NCBI GenBank assembly: GCA_032209605.1
Contig: JASFXZ010000013.1
Span: 7,215,401-7,279,400 of the forward strand
Direction of reading: 5' to 3'
DNA: 64,000 nucleotides
From: Mactromeris polynyma
Taxonomy: Eukaryota; Mollusca; Bivalvia; Venerida; Mactridae
The translations under genes were made by a program, and so were the position numbers. This document shows positions 1-11,045 of this stretch, piece after piece. The notes under the pieces were generated by a model. It did no database searches. It was not told the origin of the DNA and was given only the letters and a program-made list of their open reading frames with translations. Each line of letters opens with the position of its first letter. The stretch's first letter is position 1.

Positions 1-1190
1 ATACAGTTACACCATTCGCGCAGTACATACAGTTACACCATTCGCTCATACATACAGTTACACCATTCGCTCATACATACAGTTACACCATTCGCTCATA
101 CATACAGTTACACCATTCGCTCATACATACAGTTACACCATTCGCGCAGTACATACAGTTACACCATTCGCGCAGTACATACAGTTACACCATTCGCACA
201 TACATACAGTTACACCATTCGCGCAGTACATACAGTTACACCATTCGCGCAGTACATACAGTTACACCATTCGCTCATACATACAGTTACACCATTCGCT
301 CAGTACATACAGTTACACCATTCGCTCATACATACAGTTACACCATTCGCTCATACATACAGTTACACCATTCGCGCAGTACATACAGTTACACCATTCG
401 ATCATACATACAGTTACACCATTCGCTCATACATACAGTTACACCATTCGCTCAGTACATACAGTTACACCACTCGCTCATACATACAGTTACACCATTC
501 GCTCATACATACAGTTACACCATTCGCTCAGTACATACAGTTACACCATTCGCTCATACATACAGTTACACCATTCGCACAGTACATACAGTTACACCAT
601 TCGCTCATACATACAGTTACACCATTCGCGCAGTACATACAGTTACACCATTCGCGCAGTACATACAGTTACACCATTCACTCATACATACAGTTACACC
701 ATTCGCTCATACATACAGTTACACCATTCGCTCATACATACAGTTACACCATCGCTCATACATACAGTTACACCATTCGCTCATACATACAGTTACACCA
801 TTCGCTCAGTACATACAGTTACACCACTCGCTCATACATACAGTTACACCATTCGCTCATACATACAGTTACACCATTCGCTCAGTACATACAGTTACAC
901 CATTCGCTCATACATACAGTTACACCATTCGCTCAGTACATACAGTTACACAATTCGCTCATACATACAGTTACACCATTCGCTCAGTACATACAGTTAC
1001 ACCATTCGCTCATACATACAGTTACACCATTCGCTCAGTACATACAGTTACACCATTCGCTCATACATACAGTTACACCATTCGCTCATACATACAGTTA
1101 CACCATCGCTTATACATACAGTTACACCATTCGCTCATACATACAGTTACACCATTCGCTCATACATACAGTTACACTATTCGCTCATAC
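1..1190. repeat. Minisatellite, 25/26-bp unit
   Basis: About 47 copies of a unit containing CAGTTACACCATTCGC followed by TCATACATA (25 bp) or GCAGTACATA (26 bp). The two length variants are interspersed. The array runs off the low-coordinate end of the window and stops exactly where a family A MITE begins. The unit resembles the MITE terminal repeat with the TCGTTC block missing. Confidence 0.97.
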
Positions 1191-1193
1191 AAA

Positions 1194-1323
1194 CAGCTGA
1201 ACCTCGTTCATTCGAATTCATCATGGTTTTCAAATAGCCCATTTCAATTCAAGATACATCGGGACCTGCTATTTATTTCGGATGATACTAATTATTCGGA
1301 TAGAAGGTTGTCCAATAAGACTG
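1194..1323 (-). mobile_element. Family A Tigger-like MITE, copy 1 (internally deleted)
   Basis: Starts CAGCTGAACCTCGTTCATTC and ends with ATTCGGATAGAAGGTTG, then a decayed right terminus at CTG|TA. Compared with the 177-bp copies it lacks an internal block. Its left flank is the 25/26-bp array and no left TA is left. Confidence 0.8.
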
Positions 1324-1394
1324 TATATATCTTATAACGATTTGCACTTATGACTGTGCCTCTGGGAGTCATAGCACTAAGCCCTGTCAGCAAA

Positions 1395-1640
1395 GAAAAT
1401 TACTACCAATGTGAAGGTGTAGGCTCGAACCCTGGCTTAGTCGTATAGTCTCCTTGACAATTTGTCTGAAGATAGTACATCCCAAACCTATTGTTCTCCA
1501 CCACTGATTCGTGTGGTAAAGTATTCACCTTCTTGTGGCATAGGAACATGGTGCTACTGGTTGTTAACCCAAGAACACAAGTTTGATTAACTGAACGTTG
1601 TCTATAACTTCGATACTGTTGAGAAACGGTGTAAAATCTC
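1395..1640 (+). mobile_element. tRNA-derived SINE, decayed
   Basis: A B-box-like GGCTCGAACCCTGG is followed by the family body: a TCCTCCACC-like block, then CTACTGGTTGTTAACCCAAG, a GATTAACTGAACG block and a GTATATAACTGAAAT-like 3' end. The same order of blocks occurs at 7079, 50405 and 51375. Confidence 0.6.
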
Positions 1641-2559
1641 TTACAGAAGATGTACTTCAGAGACAAATACTAATACATATATTCAGACAAAAATTGAGAC
1701 ATTTCCCCTACTACAAAATGAGCTCTAGTATGAACAAATACCGCTCCTTAGCTGTGTAAATGAGTGTTTATTGATATTAAGGCTAATCTATTCAAAGCGA
1801 TATTAAATCAGGGATCGTTACTTAACGGTTAAGTCATATTCCTCAGACAACTAGATAATTTTCAGAATAATACGAGGGTTGTCCCATATGTATCGTGACA
1901 CATTCCAGTTGACCTTTTGCTCGTGACACACGCCAGTTGACCTATTTCTCGTGATACACTCCAGTTGACATATTTCTTTGCGTTCCAGTGTGTTATTATG
2001 TACGTGAATGAGTAGGCGTGTACGAGGTTTGTTCGGAAATTATTGAGACAACATAAATTATAAGGGCAATGAAAGAGATGTTAACTTCATATTACAGCTA
2101 GGATCACTTATACTTGTGTTAGCATCCCTAGACTGCTGTCAGGACATGTTGCATCTAGATGACATTAATGACCACGTGTTTTCTAGCTATTTGTAGTTTT
2201 TCATAACAACTATTCTTAGATGTTATATTTAAACTATCGCTTCTTACGGTGTGCTCCGGGTACCTCGACCCAGGACAATTTCAATGAAAATATATGTACA
2301 TCTATGTCACAGTCCTCAATATTTATTTGTTCTTTTGACTTATGAATGGTTTCCGCATGCTTGTACAAAGTTTGAACGAAAACCGTTTTCAAAGATTTCT
2401 GAAAAAGTGACAGTGTCTGAATCATTTCCGAACAAGCCTCGTTTATTGTTTATGTCATTTCTGAGGAAAAAACTACTCTTTCTAATCTTTCCTACACTAT
2501 CAAACATGATTGTTTTTATTCAAATTACTTCCAGGCGCCTCGCACAGACCTAGTCACCA

Positions 2560-3240
2560 ATATTCAATCATTAATTTCGATTTGCATGTCATTGTTGATG
2601 GCTCATTGTCAGCTGCAAGATACTGCCGTGTGATTGCAGAAGTTTATGTTAAAGGTGTATCTGGCTCATCTGAACCTAAACATTTGATGGGCTTCATCCA
2701 GTATTTGTGTTACATAAAAGAGAGAGAATACGTAACTACAGGGAGTGCCACATACACAAGACAGTGCCTCCCCACGCAGACCTCCGGGAAAACAACAATC
2801 CACAAAACATAAGGCACTTAAGGAGGTCAAAGGGTACACATGTTAAGGAACAGAGGCCCGGCAGACCACAATGACTAACTAGGAGAATCAAAGTGGACAG
2901 TGAAGGAAGGGGGGAATTAATGGATGGAAAAGATCCCAGGACAAGTCAAGACAACTGGCCGCAATAGGCCGAAAATGGGCCTAAAACACTATTTATAAAT
3001 ACCATTGCCATGTATAACTGTTTAAAACAATCTTGTTTAATCATATTACTAACAGACAAAACTAGTAAAAAAATACAAACGTCTTTTTTCAACAAATATA
3101 GAAAAAACATTATAAATGTATTCTGTGATAATGCATATTTATTGAAGTTTTAACTAGATAAAGTATATTTTTCATGCTTGTTTAGGTAAACAAATGAACA
3201 AAAATGAGCATAGTATATATTTAAACGGTACGCTAGTGGA
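2560..3240 (+). repeat. Family D interspersed repeat, copy 1 (interrupted)
   Basis: The blocks at 2570-2717 and 2983-3240 match, in reverse complement, the contiguous sequence at 61860-62215, including a shared GTATCTGGCTCATCTGAAC. A more diverged copy is at 12850-13150. Between the blocks lies an insert of about 265 bp. No coding function is recognised. Confidence 0.65.
2718..2982 (+). mobile_element. Family I element nested in family D
   Basis: This insert is absent from the family D copy at 61.9 kb. It matches the reverse complement of about 36820-37190, for example an ACACAAGACA-TGCC block and an ACAAAACATAAGGCACT block in the same order. Weaker fragments occur near 28780-28860 and 30690-30860. 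The class is unknown. Confidence 0.55.
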
Positions 3241-4562
3241 ATAACTCCTGCTTTACTCTGATGGGCAACAGTGCCCGCCCATACCGTGCTTGCGTCAGCC
3301 CGAGAAAGAGGTAATCACAAGAAGGAAAATGCTAACGCGCTCTACACTTCACCAAACTGAACAAGTCAAGAACAAAGAACACGTGTTGGGTGTATTTTAC
3401 AGAGCAGTATCCTTCCAGTCAGTCCAACTCATTACCGTCGCTGAACTAAGTGTAGCATTAGGAGTGAATGGGTTCGAATCCCGCAGACTCATTTGTAGCA
3501 AATGAAGATGGTGCAATGCCGGGGTCTATAGAAATGAGTGATCAAACTTTCACGTAATACTGTATGCGATGTTGTTAATAAATAAGAAATTTAGAATGAT
3601 CTATGTATTAATGATTTACATTAATTATCATTCACATGAATAAAATGGCTTGGATTATCACAAATACAAATGTGAACCGTTTCAAATATATTTCAATTCT
3701 TGTTCATAAATAACTGAATATATTCAACTCGCTTTCCAAAACCGATAAAAACTCATTAAATTTAATCGAAACATCTCGGCAATTTCAAAAAAGTTCTCAA
3801 ATCGACCTTGAAAGTACGTGTATGAATATACCTAAAATCTCAGTTCGTGATGCGGTTTTCCTACACTGTTGACATCTGTCATCTGACCAGGCAAACACAA
3901 TTCAACATTATCTAAATATTTGTCTTTCTCGAATTCCTCATATTTACAAGATCTCTGTCGAACCTCCCATAGGGACTACATACAGTCATTTCGGCAGACA
4001 TTTTGGAACTACTTTTCCCCTGACGTTATTTCCGATGTCTATTTTTTTCAAATAGCTGAGATGATCCGACTGTCACCAAAGGCTCGGAAACTGATGACCT
4101 CTAATGTACTATCCAATACATATAATCTTAGTCACGTGGTTCCAGAACGATCCTCTAGTATGTATATTCAGTGAAATTTGAATTTTAGACAGACAGTGAG
4201 ACAGGGAGTGGAAGATTTAAGCATAATTTGTCATGGCTGCCTGTCTGAGTGTATTTACTGTCAACATGAAAATGTAACCTGGTATTTGTGTTGGAGTTTA
4301 CGCCGTTTTACAACAGTATATTCAGTTATGTACGGTGGGTAGTTGACATAACTAGGGTTCCCGGGTTGAAATATTTCTCATATATCTGCTAGAAACTCAA
4401 ATATGACAAGATTGACTTAGGTTTAAGATTATTATTAAGAGCTATTCACAAAACATGTTAGAATTATTTTGGTCTTAAACATGCCATTAATCTCCTGACA
4501 ACTTCCTCACATGATCAGAGGCGCGTTTTTAGAGGTAGGAACAATATAATTCTACATAGCGC

Positions 4563-4860
4563 TACGTAGGGAAAGTAGCAGTGCCGTGTCTTAAACGTAA
4601 GGAAAGTAGCGGTGCCGTGTCTTAAACGTAGGGAAAGTAGCAGTGCCGTGTCTTAAACGTAAGGAAAGTAGCGGTGCCGTGTCTTAAACGTAGGAAAAGT
4701 AGCGATGCCGTGTCTTAAACGTAAGGAAAGAAGCGGTGTCGTGTCTTAAACGTAGGGAAAGTAGCATTGCCGTGTCTTAAACGTAGGGAAAGTAGCTTTG
4801 CCGTGTCTTAAACATTGGGAAAGTAGCATTGCCGTGTCTTAAACGTAGGAAAAGTAGCCC
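4563..4860. repeat. Minisatellite, 31-bp unit
   Basis: About 9.5 copies of a unit containing GGAAAGTAGC and GTGCCGTGTCTTAAACGTA, with a few substitutions per copy. Confidence 0.95.
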
Positions 4861-4907
4861 CAATCTTTAGGTAAGTAGCGTGACCTGACGGTGCTAGTAT
4901 TGCTAAA

Positions 4908-4960
4908 CAAAATGGCGTCCATGCGGAACAATGTCGTCTGGTCTGGTGGACGCCATTTTG
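4908..4960. repeat. Short perfect inverted repeat with ATGGCG core
   Basis: CAAAATGGCGTCCA at 4908-4921 is repeated as its exact reverse complement at 4947-4960, separated by 25 bp. AATGGCG-type sites resemble YY1 sites; that reading is an inference. Confidence 0.7.
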
Positions 4961-5584
4961 TAGCTAGCGAAGCGTTCAAGCGTTTTTTTAGACATCTACA
5001 TTTTTACCTCATCTAACTTTTCTTGCTTACTTCCTTTGCCTCTAGAAACCATCTCAGAGGTAGAGATCAAGTAACTTTTATATCTTCAGTCAATTTTCAC
5101 GGAGAGCATACGTTTTAACAGGAGTTTGAAGCTACGATCTCAACATATCTCCAGTCGAGTACTCTTCCCTTATTGTACCCTGATCATTTCTACTCATGAT
5201 AAATTGAAGTCACAAAGAACCATCCGAATGTTACTGTAATGTGTGTCTGTTCATAGACCACCTTCGAATACTGACAATATTAGTTTTAGCAGAGAAATAG
5301 ATTTGTTTTTGGTTTTAAATTTTAATTAGAAGTGTTTAAGGAAACTTCAATACCGACAAACTCAACGTGACTATTTTACTTCATGAATTAAGCCACGATG
5401 AATAATAGAAGAATATAAAAGAATAGGAAAAAAGTGGAATAACGTCTTAATCTAATTTGATCTCAATTCGCAAGTTTTTTTTGTCAAAATGTAAAAATAA
5501 TTCCAACAATCCACTACAGAACTCACTCGGGATACTCTGTACGTATATCAAATATAACACGTATATTCAACAAATAATACATGG

Positions 5585-5960
5585 CTTAGAGGTCAATAAG
5601 AAATTTATAGTCCGGGCCAGGGCTCAAGAAAAACAATTTCAAAGACATTTGTCCCGGACTAATGTAAATGTAAAATTTGACTTGTCCGACATAGGAAGCT
5701 AGTTGCCCAAGAATATCGGTCCATCTAGTAACAAACAATCAACATACACACTGATAGCTCCACAATCTAAATTTCATATTCACATGTTTGTGTTTGTGGG
5801 ATTCTAAGGTTTGACTTACAACTGAACAATTGCTGATGTTGGTTAGCTTTAACAACATACTTGTCTGGGACTACCTTTAACCCAATTGTTGGGAGCCCGA
5901 TTCAGCATTAGGCTTGTCCGGAACATCGGGCAAGTGGATTTCTAGAGCACTGCGGGCATT
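5585..5960. repeat. Family F interspersed repeat
   Basis: Contains TTTGTCCCGGACTAATG and, about 270 bp on, GGCTTGTCCGGAACATCGGG with CAAGTGGATTTCTAGAGCA. Related pieces occur at 17838-17900 (opposite strand) and 39825-39905. The class is unknown. Confidence 0.5.
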
Positions 5961-5979
5961 CCAACCGATATTGCAAAAA

Positions 5980-6075
5980 ACAGTCTAAAATACAATCTTG
6001 TTATTGGTAAAAAATTTGACTGCATCCAACCAATCAGAAGCGTAAGTGTATTAGACTAGTCCCAAACCTCAGCTT
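5980..6075 (+). mobile_element. Family B CCAAT MITE, copy 1
   Basis: ACAGTCTAAAATACAATCTTG, then TTATTGGT, CCAACCAATCAGAAGC and TTAGACTAGTCCCAAA follow in the order of the family consensus (terminal ACCAGTCT / AGACTGGT). Confidence 0.65.
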
Positions 6076-6689
6076 TATAACCATCTCAAGAACGTATTAC
6101 AAATTATTTCAATTGATTCACAAAATTGGCAAAAAACGTGAAAAGATTGCGCTCACTGTGAACAGTACCGGTACGATTCTCTTGCGACTCTAAAGAAAGC
6201 AATCTGATTTTCACAGCTTAATTTGTGAAACGTAATTACCGGTACGAAGAGGAATGAAGCGAAATCAGTCAAATTCTTGTACTTTTTTGTTAGTAAAAAA
6301 ACGAATCAAGTAGGGTTAAACATTTCGGCAAAACCTGACATGAAAATGAGGCCTATCCTCGTGTAAACAAGGGCACTAAGTTTTATACTGAGTGTATAAG
6401 ACTGAATGATGGCCTTCAAAAGTGAAGGATTGTTGAAAATAGATTAAAACTTCTTCTACGCAAAGTTTCGGCTTTATTAAGTCGTCTTCAAAAGTCAAGT
6501 AGCAATTTTACTGCATTAAGTCGCATCCATCTTCGACACAATCAAAATAATGTCTTCATCATCGAGGATAATGGAGAAAAACTGGAGATTTATGTCTCTT
6601 TAAAAAGTGTGTTTTGAAACCTTTTAAACACAAAACATGTACGACCTAGTTTATATAGTAACCCTTCCGATGTGTGCCCGTGTCACAGT

Positions 6690-6890
6690 ACACCATAACC
6701 TCTCCAGAGCGGCCCTCTCTGCTCTCAACAACAACCTCTCTTCAACAACAGTATCACTCTTCCTGTTTTAAGGATTTACTATCAATTCAACTTCTCTAGA
6801 GCAGCAACCACTGAACAACAGACAAAGCGTGTTTCAACAAAGAAGTGCTGCTCTGCAGAGATTGAACAGCGTGTATTTTAGTAAATAACA
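6690..6890 (+). mobile_element. Possible Tigger-like MITE
   Basis: AGTACACCATAACCTCTCCAGAG resembles TACAGTACACCCTCTCCAGAG at 24546-24566. The interior is rich in CAACAAC/CTCT and shares TCTCTAGAGCAGCAA-type sequence. It may be an internally deleted pogo/Tigger relative. Boundaries are uncertain. Confidence 0.35.
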
Positions 6891-6904
6891 GAAAATGAAC
6901 TTAC

Positions 6905-7023
6905 CTAAAATATTGGAAGATGAAAATAGTGATAAGAAGAAGTACAAGGGATATTGTGCTCAATATGAAATATATATCTCTCATTGTCAATGCTAGCTGT
7001 ACATCGGAGGGGTCTTGCGTCGA
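6905..7023 (-). CDS. Class B GPCR exon 4 (stalk and TM1)
   Basis: The exon starts after TACTTTCAG (AG ending at 7024) in phase 0 and ends at TATTTTAG|GTAAGT (GT starting at 6904) in phase 2, so 119 bp hold 39 codons plus two bases. It encodes a polar stalk (STQDPSDVQLALTMRD) and then a strongly hydrophobic helix, IYFILSTISLVLLLITIFIF, followed by QYF and an Arg or Ser codon begun by AG. That is the expected layout of TM1 in class B receptors, where the next exon usually carries the first cytoplasmic loop and TM2. No continuation with the required phase was found in the remaining 6.9 kb. A tRNA-headed SINE lies 55 bp upstream of its acceptor, in antisense orientation to the gene. Confidence 0.9.
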
Positions 7024-7078
7024 CTGAAAGTACACAGAGATGGGAGTTATCAATATGTACTAGTCAAAACAGCTTACA

Positions 7079-7325
7079 CCGCCTGGTTAGCTCAGTTGGT
7101 AGAGCACCGGGCTGTCACCAGGGAGGTCCGGATTCGATTCCTGGACTGACCAAGTCATGTCCCTCCGTGACATTTGACAACAGTCATATGTCCTCCACCT
7201 TGGCTTCAAGTAGAGACGTTGTCAGCTGCTTGGGGAACGGCAAGTTAATACTGGTTGGACATTAAATCCAGGAAATCTGGTTTGATCAATTGATCGCCAT
7301 GCATATATGAATAAATGTTGAAAAA
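7079..7325 (+). mobile_element. tRNA-derived SINE, best-preserved copy
   Basis: The head (7081-7152) has a clear A box (TAGCTCAGTTGG), a D stem GCTC/GAGC, an anticodon loop CTGTCAC (GTC, as in tRNA-Asp) and a B box GGATTCGATTCC. The anticodon and acceptor stems are mismatched, so it is not a functional tRNA. The body continues through a TCCTCCACCTTGG block, GTCAGCTGCTTGGGGAACGG, TACTGGTTGGACATTAAATC and a GATCAATTGATCGCCATGC block to an AT-rich tail near 7325. It sits in intron 3, antisense to the gene, 55 bp from the exon 4 acceptor. Confidence 0.85.
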
Positions 7326-7539
7326 ATGACGATAAACATAATAAAACTAAACAGAAGAACTAATCCGCCATTTTGTATTATGACAATTGCTCACTACAAT
7401 ATTACAAAGTGATCTGAACGAATCGTAGTTGAATATATTTGCATCATTAATGTTTAGCTTACTGCAACATAAGATGTATACAGCAACTTTCTGTGATCTG
7501 GCGGGCTAGCACTTTGCCCAGTATATATGTAGTTAGACC

Positions 7540-7880
7540 TCATTCAAAGCGTACCTCGAAATTAAGACCATCTCGTAAGTAGACGGGTTTTTCAGGGGCA
7601 ATTTTTTTCTTCCATATTTTAACTTAATAATCCGACCACCTCACAGCTAACAGCGAGTTTCTTCAGAACCAATAGTGGTCTTATTATTCAGGTTTCAGTG
7701 TCTGTAAGTCATTTTCAATTTCTTAGCACAATCAGTAAGTGGTTGTGTTTTCTTACCAAGATTTTTTTCCTCTAAGGAAATATGTTTCAGGACATTGAAA
7801 CCTCATTAATAAGACCACCCTTTGGACCATTACAAACTATTGTTATATTGAGGTTGTCTTAACATTGAGGTTGAATAAAT
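7540..7880. mobile_element. Family G Tigger-like repeat
   Basis: Contains GTACCTCGAAATTAAGACCA, CCTCATTAATAAGACCACCC and a TGAGGTTGTCTTAACATTGAGG block. Related GACCACCTC/AATTAAGACCAC text occurs at 48935-48975 and weaker copies at 10560-10720. The terminal style (CCTCNTTAATAAGACCACC) suggests a pogo/Tigger-type MITE; this is an inference. Confidence 0.4.
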
Positions 7881-7934
7881 AACATAAAATTGTGTTCTTA
7901 ATTGTATGGTGGTCCTATCTATGTTTTACTGTAT

Positions 7935-9505
7935 TTCCAAAAACAGGTCAACCATACAATCACAATGATTTTCTGTATTTAGATACCAGTCTAAACAATT
8001 TTAATTATAATGATGTAAACATACACTGTGAAAATGAAGTTGTTCTGCTTGGTGTGACCTTAGATTTTATGCTCAATTTTAATTCCCACATAACAAACAT
8101 TTGTAGAAAAGCATCAAGACAATTAAATGTAATGAAAAGGATAGGCCATAATTTAAATAGACTCTGTAAAATCACTCTGTATCAATCTTACATACTATCC
8201 AACTTTAACTATTGCCCACTTATATGGCATTTTACCAGTGAAACTAACACTTAGAAAGTGGAAACAATACAGGAAAGAGCATTGAGATTTATCTATGATG
8301 ATTTTGTTTCAGACTATGACACTCTTCTCACCATGTCAGGTTTCCCATCCCATAAAATCAGACGCTTGAGAATTATAGCCCAATATTTGTTTTATCTTCA
8401 ATAAAAGTGGACCCACTTATTTACCTGATTTAGTTGATCTTAAACAACATTCTTAATAACTTCAGGTATTCTAATACAGCTAAGCTATCGAAGCCAAGAA
8501 CAACCAGGTATGGTATAAACTCTTTCAGATTCTCAGCCGCAAGACCAAACCATTTTCGTCAAATTTCATCCTTTGATACTTTTAAATCCCTTTTAAATTA
8601 TTGGAATGAAACAGTCTGCTCCTGTCCGTCATGTGCAGTTACTGAAATGTGCATTCTGAGTCTCTGGAAGAACTTTATATGTTTATATGTTTATGGGTTA
8701 TGTTGGAATATGTAGCTTTTCCACGTGCTTGCTCTGAGGAAATTGTTTGTTCTGCTTTTGTGTTCTGTATACGTGAAATGTGTTTGTGTACCACGTCCCT
8801 TTATCTTTTATGTTCTTACTATGCTTTGTCATGTATACCATGTCAGAACTGTTCTTGTGTTTCATTTTATCTCCTGTATGTGTACAACTATTATATTATG
8901 TAAATTTCTGCTTTTTAAGCTTTACTGAACCACTCGCTATAAAATCTTTAACCTTGATTAAATGTAGTTTAAACGTGTGTGTACTGAGAATGCTCCAATC
9001 TTAAATTGTTTTATAATAACAAATGTATTTACAAATCTCACTTGTTTGTGTATTTCTATTGAGCATCCATTAGTAAACATGTATACATCATAATGCTTAT
9101 ATAATAACTCTTATTCAACAATACCTCTCCAGTTTTTACAGGATTTTAACATGAAACTGAACTTACTCTTAACTACTGTAAGTAGATGTCTCACCAAAAT
9201 GTGTCATATATGTATGTCTTAAGTGATTGTATCTTTTAATATCTGCCTGTGATATTGATATTTTAGACGTAACCTCCTTTATATCTATGTAGTTGTATTG
9301 CTGCCTTGTTTCATGCCTTGCTTGCCTTGCATGCCTTGCTTGCCTGTCTCGCGTGTATTTATGCATGCTACATTGTTTTATGTAAATGTATTCTGTTATG
9401 TTTAATGTATTGATATCTGTTTTGATGGTTCTTTGTAATAGTCGGGACAAATGCTCAGTAGAGCTTGTGTTTATTATTCTAAATAAAGTTTACTTGACTT
9501 GAATG
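7935..9505 (+). pseudogene. CR1/Jockey-type LINE, 5'-truncated, broken ORF2 and 3' UTR
   Basis: The frame at 7935-8401 encodes the end of a non-LTR reverse transcriptase, with VVLLGVTLDFMLNFNSHI, KASRQLNVMKRIG, LYQSYILSNFNYCPLIWHF and, past an in-frame TAG at 8252, ETIQERALRFIYDD. After further stops and a frameshift the C-terminus resumes at 8434 with RTTRYGINSFRFSAA, HFRQISSFDTFKSLL and a CSCPSC ending. A 3' UTR of about 850 bp ends with AATAAAGTTTACTTGACTTG at 9482-9501. The known family order (RT thumb, then a C-terminal Cys motif) is kept. The copy is dead and lies in intron 3, antisense to the receptor gene. Confidence 0.88.
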
Positions 9506-10869
9506 ACGGCTTGCCATTTTTCACAAGTCACACCGTGATTTGATAAATATTTCCCAGAAATCTTTCGTCAACTTTTATGTAAGATGACAAGTCGTGGAAG
9601 ATCCTATAAGCTTATGACAGTTATTGCACATTTTCGATTAACTCGTAAAATATTTATGGGGGTTTGTATAAGGGGAACAGTTCGCGGAATGGAAATGTTA
9701 GCGAATATATAACCCACCGTACATTGCCTCATTCATAGACTCATATGTTTACATACTTTTCACACCTATTTCGATGAATCGCAAACTTTCCGCCCGCGAA
9801 ATGTCTGAAATCGCAGTTTCACGAAATGTTCAACTCGCGTAAATATCGACTTATACGGTAACCAATCCATTAAGTCTTTAAGTTTTACTACCACAACAAA
9901 GCGATTTAAATGCACCTCGACACTACAGACGGATCATTAATGTTGCAACATTTAAATGATCAGACGAGAATAACTTTTACAGCAGTCAAGTTATCCAAGA
10001 ACTGAAATGATAGACAGGCAGACATATAACATTCCTTGAAGTTCCAATCAGCTCTCGTATAATTGCACGTTTACCTTGTCGTCTGCAAACACATAAATTC
10101 CAGGACAGCCGACAACCTCTGTGATTATTCTCGAGCGATAGAGTTTATCATGAACATATTATCGTGTATAATGAAATACAACAAACAATACCGGTCGGTA
10201 TGGGTACAACAGTTTTAACTTTAGCTATGAAATATATTGATCTATTACATAATGACAATATTAAAGGCGTAAAGAAATATGTTTGTTTGAGGTTTTCCGA
10301 CCAACCTATTTTGACCCGTCCCTAAAACATTTTCTCGCGCGTTAACATTTTTTTCTTTTCGGTAAAATTTCTTCTTTTTGGTAAAATTTCTATGTGTGAA
10401 TTTTTCTTTAGGTTCATATTTCTGCCCAGTTATTAGACGCTTTACGAGTATTCCAGTAATAGAGCATTATATTCACCTTGATTAATCAGTATCCATGTTA
10501 AAAGGGAAAGGGGATTTGTCTTTTGACATATAACATTTTTGTATAAAAACATTTTTTTATTATGAAGTCTCATTTATAACTGTGTTCTTAAGAAAATCGG
10601 TCTGAACTTCGAGATGGTCTGATTATCGATTAAAAATGAAAATTGGTTAATGAAAATATGGTCCCATTAATGAGATGGTTATAATTCCGAGATGGACTTC
10701 AAGTGAGGTTTTCACATGTTTGAAATGCAGGCTCTAACCGTAGAAACACGGCACTGTTCCATGTGTCTGACACAACCGGGCTTCGGAGTTCATCCAAATG
10801 TGTTGACGTTTAAGAAGAATTATCAAGATTAAAATAAAAAATCACAATCTTACTACCAAAATCGTATGT

Positions 10870-11045
10870 GCATGAAAATTTTACCACTTCCGGTACCAAG
10901 AACGTACATACTGTATGTTAAACTTGCCACTTCCGCCAAGGTGTACAGAGACGGTGTGAGTAAAACCTAGTACTTCCGCTACCATGTTCACACACGGTGT
11001 GAGTAAAACTTACCACTTCCGGTGTCATGTTCATACATGCTGCAT
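10870..11045 (-). repeat. 43-bp tandem repeat containing the exon 3 end and donor
   Basis: Four degenerate units, each with ACTTCC preceded by a donor-like string on the plus strand: TTACCACTTCC at 11010 (real donor), CCTAGTACTTCC near 10966, CTTGCCACTTCC at 10923 and TTTACCACTTCC at 10880. Spacing is 42-44 bp. On the gene strand the four read GTG|GTAAGT, GTACTAGGT (donor lost), GTG|GCAAGT (GC type) and GTG|GTAAAA. Confidence 0.8.

Larger units (their letters stand above)
1..6904. other. Sequence 3' of exon 4 (intron 4 or beyond): unassigned stretches
   Basis: Outside the listed repeats I see no gene at 1645-2560, 3240-4560, 4965-5585 or 6080-6690. A T-rich tract with AAAAAAGTTCTC at 3770-3800 and a GTTCGAATCCCG string at 3470-3485 (isolated B box) are the only notable marks. 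A SINE-like 3' fragment (TATGTACGGTGGGTAGTTGA) is at 4325-4350. Confidence 0.6.
7024..11013. other. Intron 3: unassigned stretches
   Basis: At 9510-10870 no gene is recognised. The stretch 9640-9860 has scattered CGCGAA/TTCGCG strings that recur at 50240-50320 and may be a decayed repeat. The stretch 10560-10720 has weak family G similarity. Confidence 0.55.

Noticed and set aside
1..1190. CRISPR array
   Set aside because: Units are contiguous with no unique spacers, and the window is animal DNA.
2246..2403. Candidate minus-strand exon (good TTTTTCAG acceptor and GTAAGAA donor) encoding KSLKTVFVQTLYKHAETIHK onward
   Set aside because: Its phase does not follow exon 4 (an immediate TGA results), the peptide has no TM character and I do not recognise it. 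It could still be an exon of another gene.
7081..7152. tRNA-Asp-like sequence as a functional tRNA gene
   Set aside because: The acceptor and anticodon stems are mismatched and it is followed by a SINE body shared with other loci.
10075..10150. Minus-strand peptide VVGCPGIYVFADDK ending at GTAAAC, resembling part of exon 1
   Set aside because: Between exons 3 and 4 an exon must be phase 0 on both sides; the only clear acceptor gives 44 bp, and the donor is weak.
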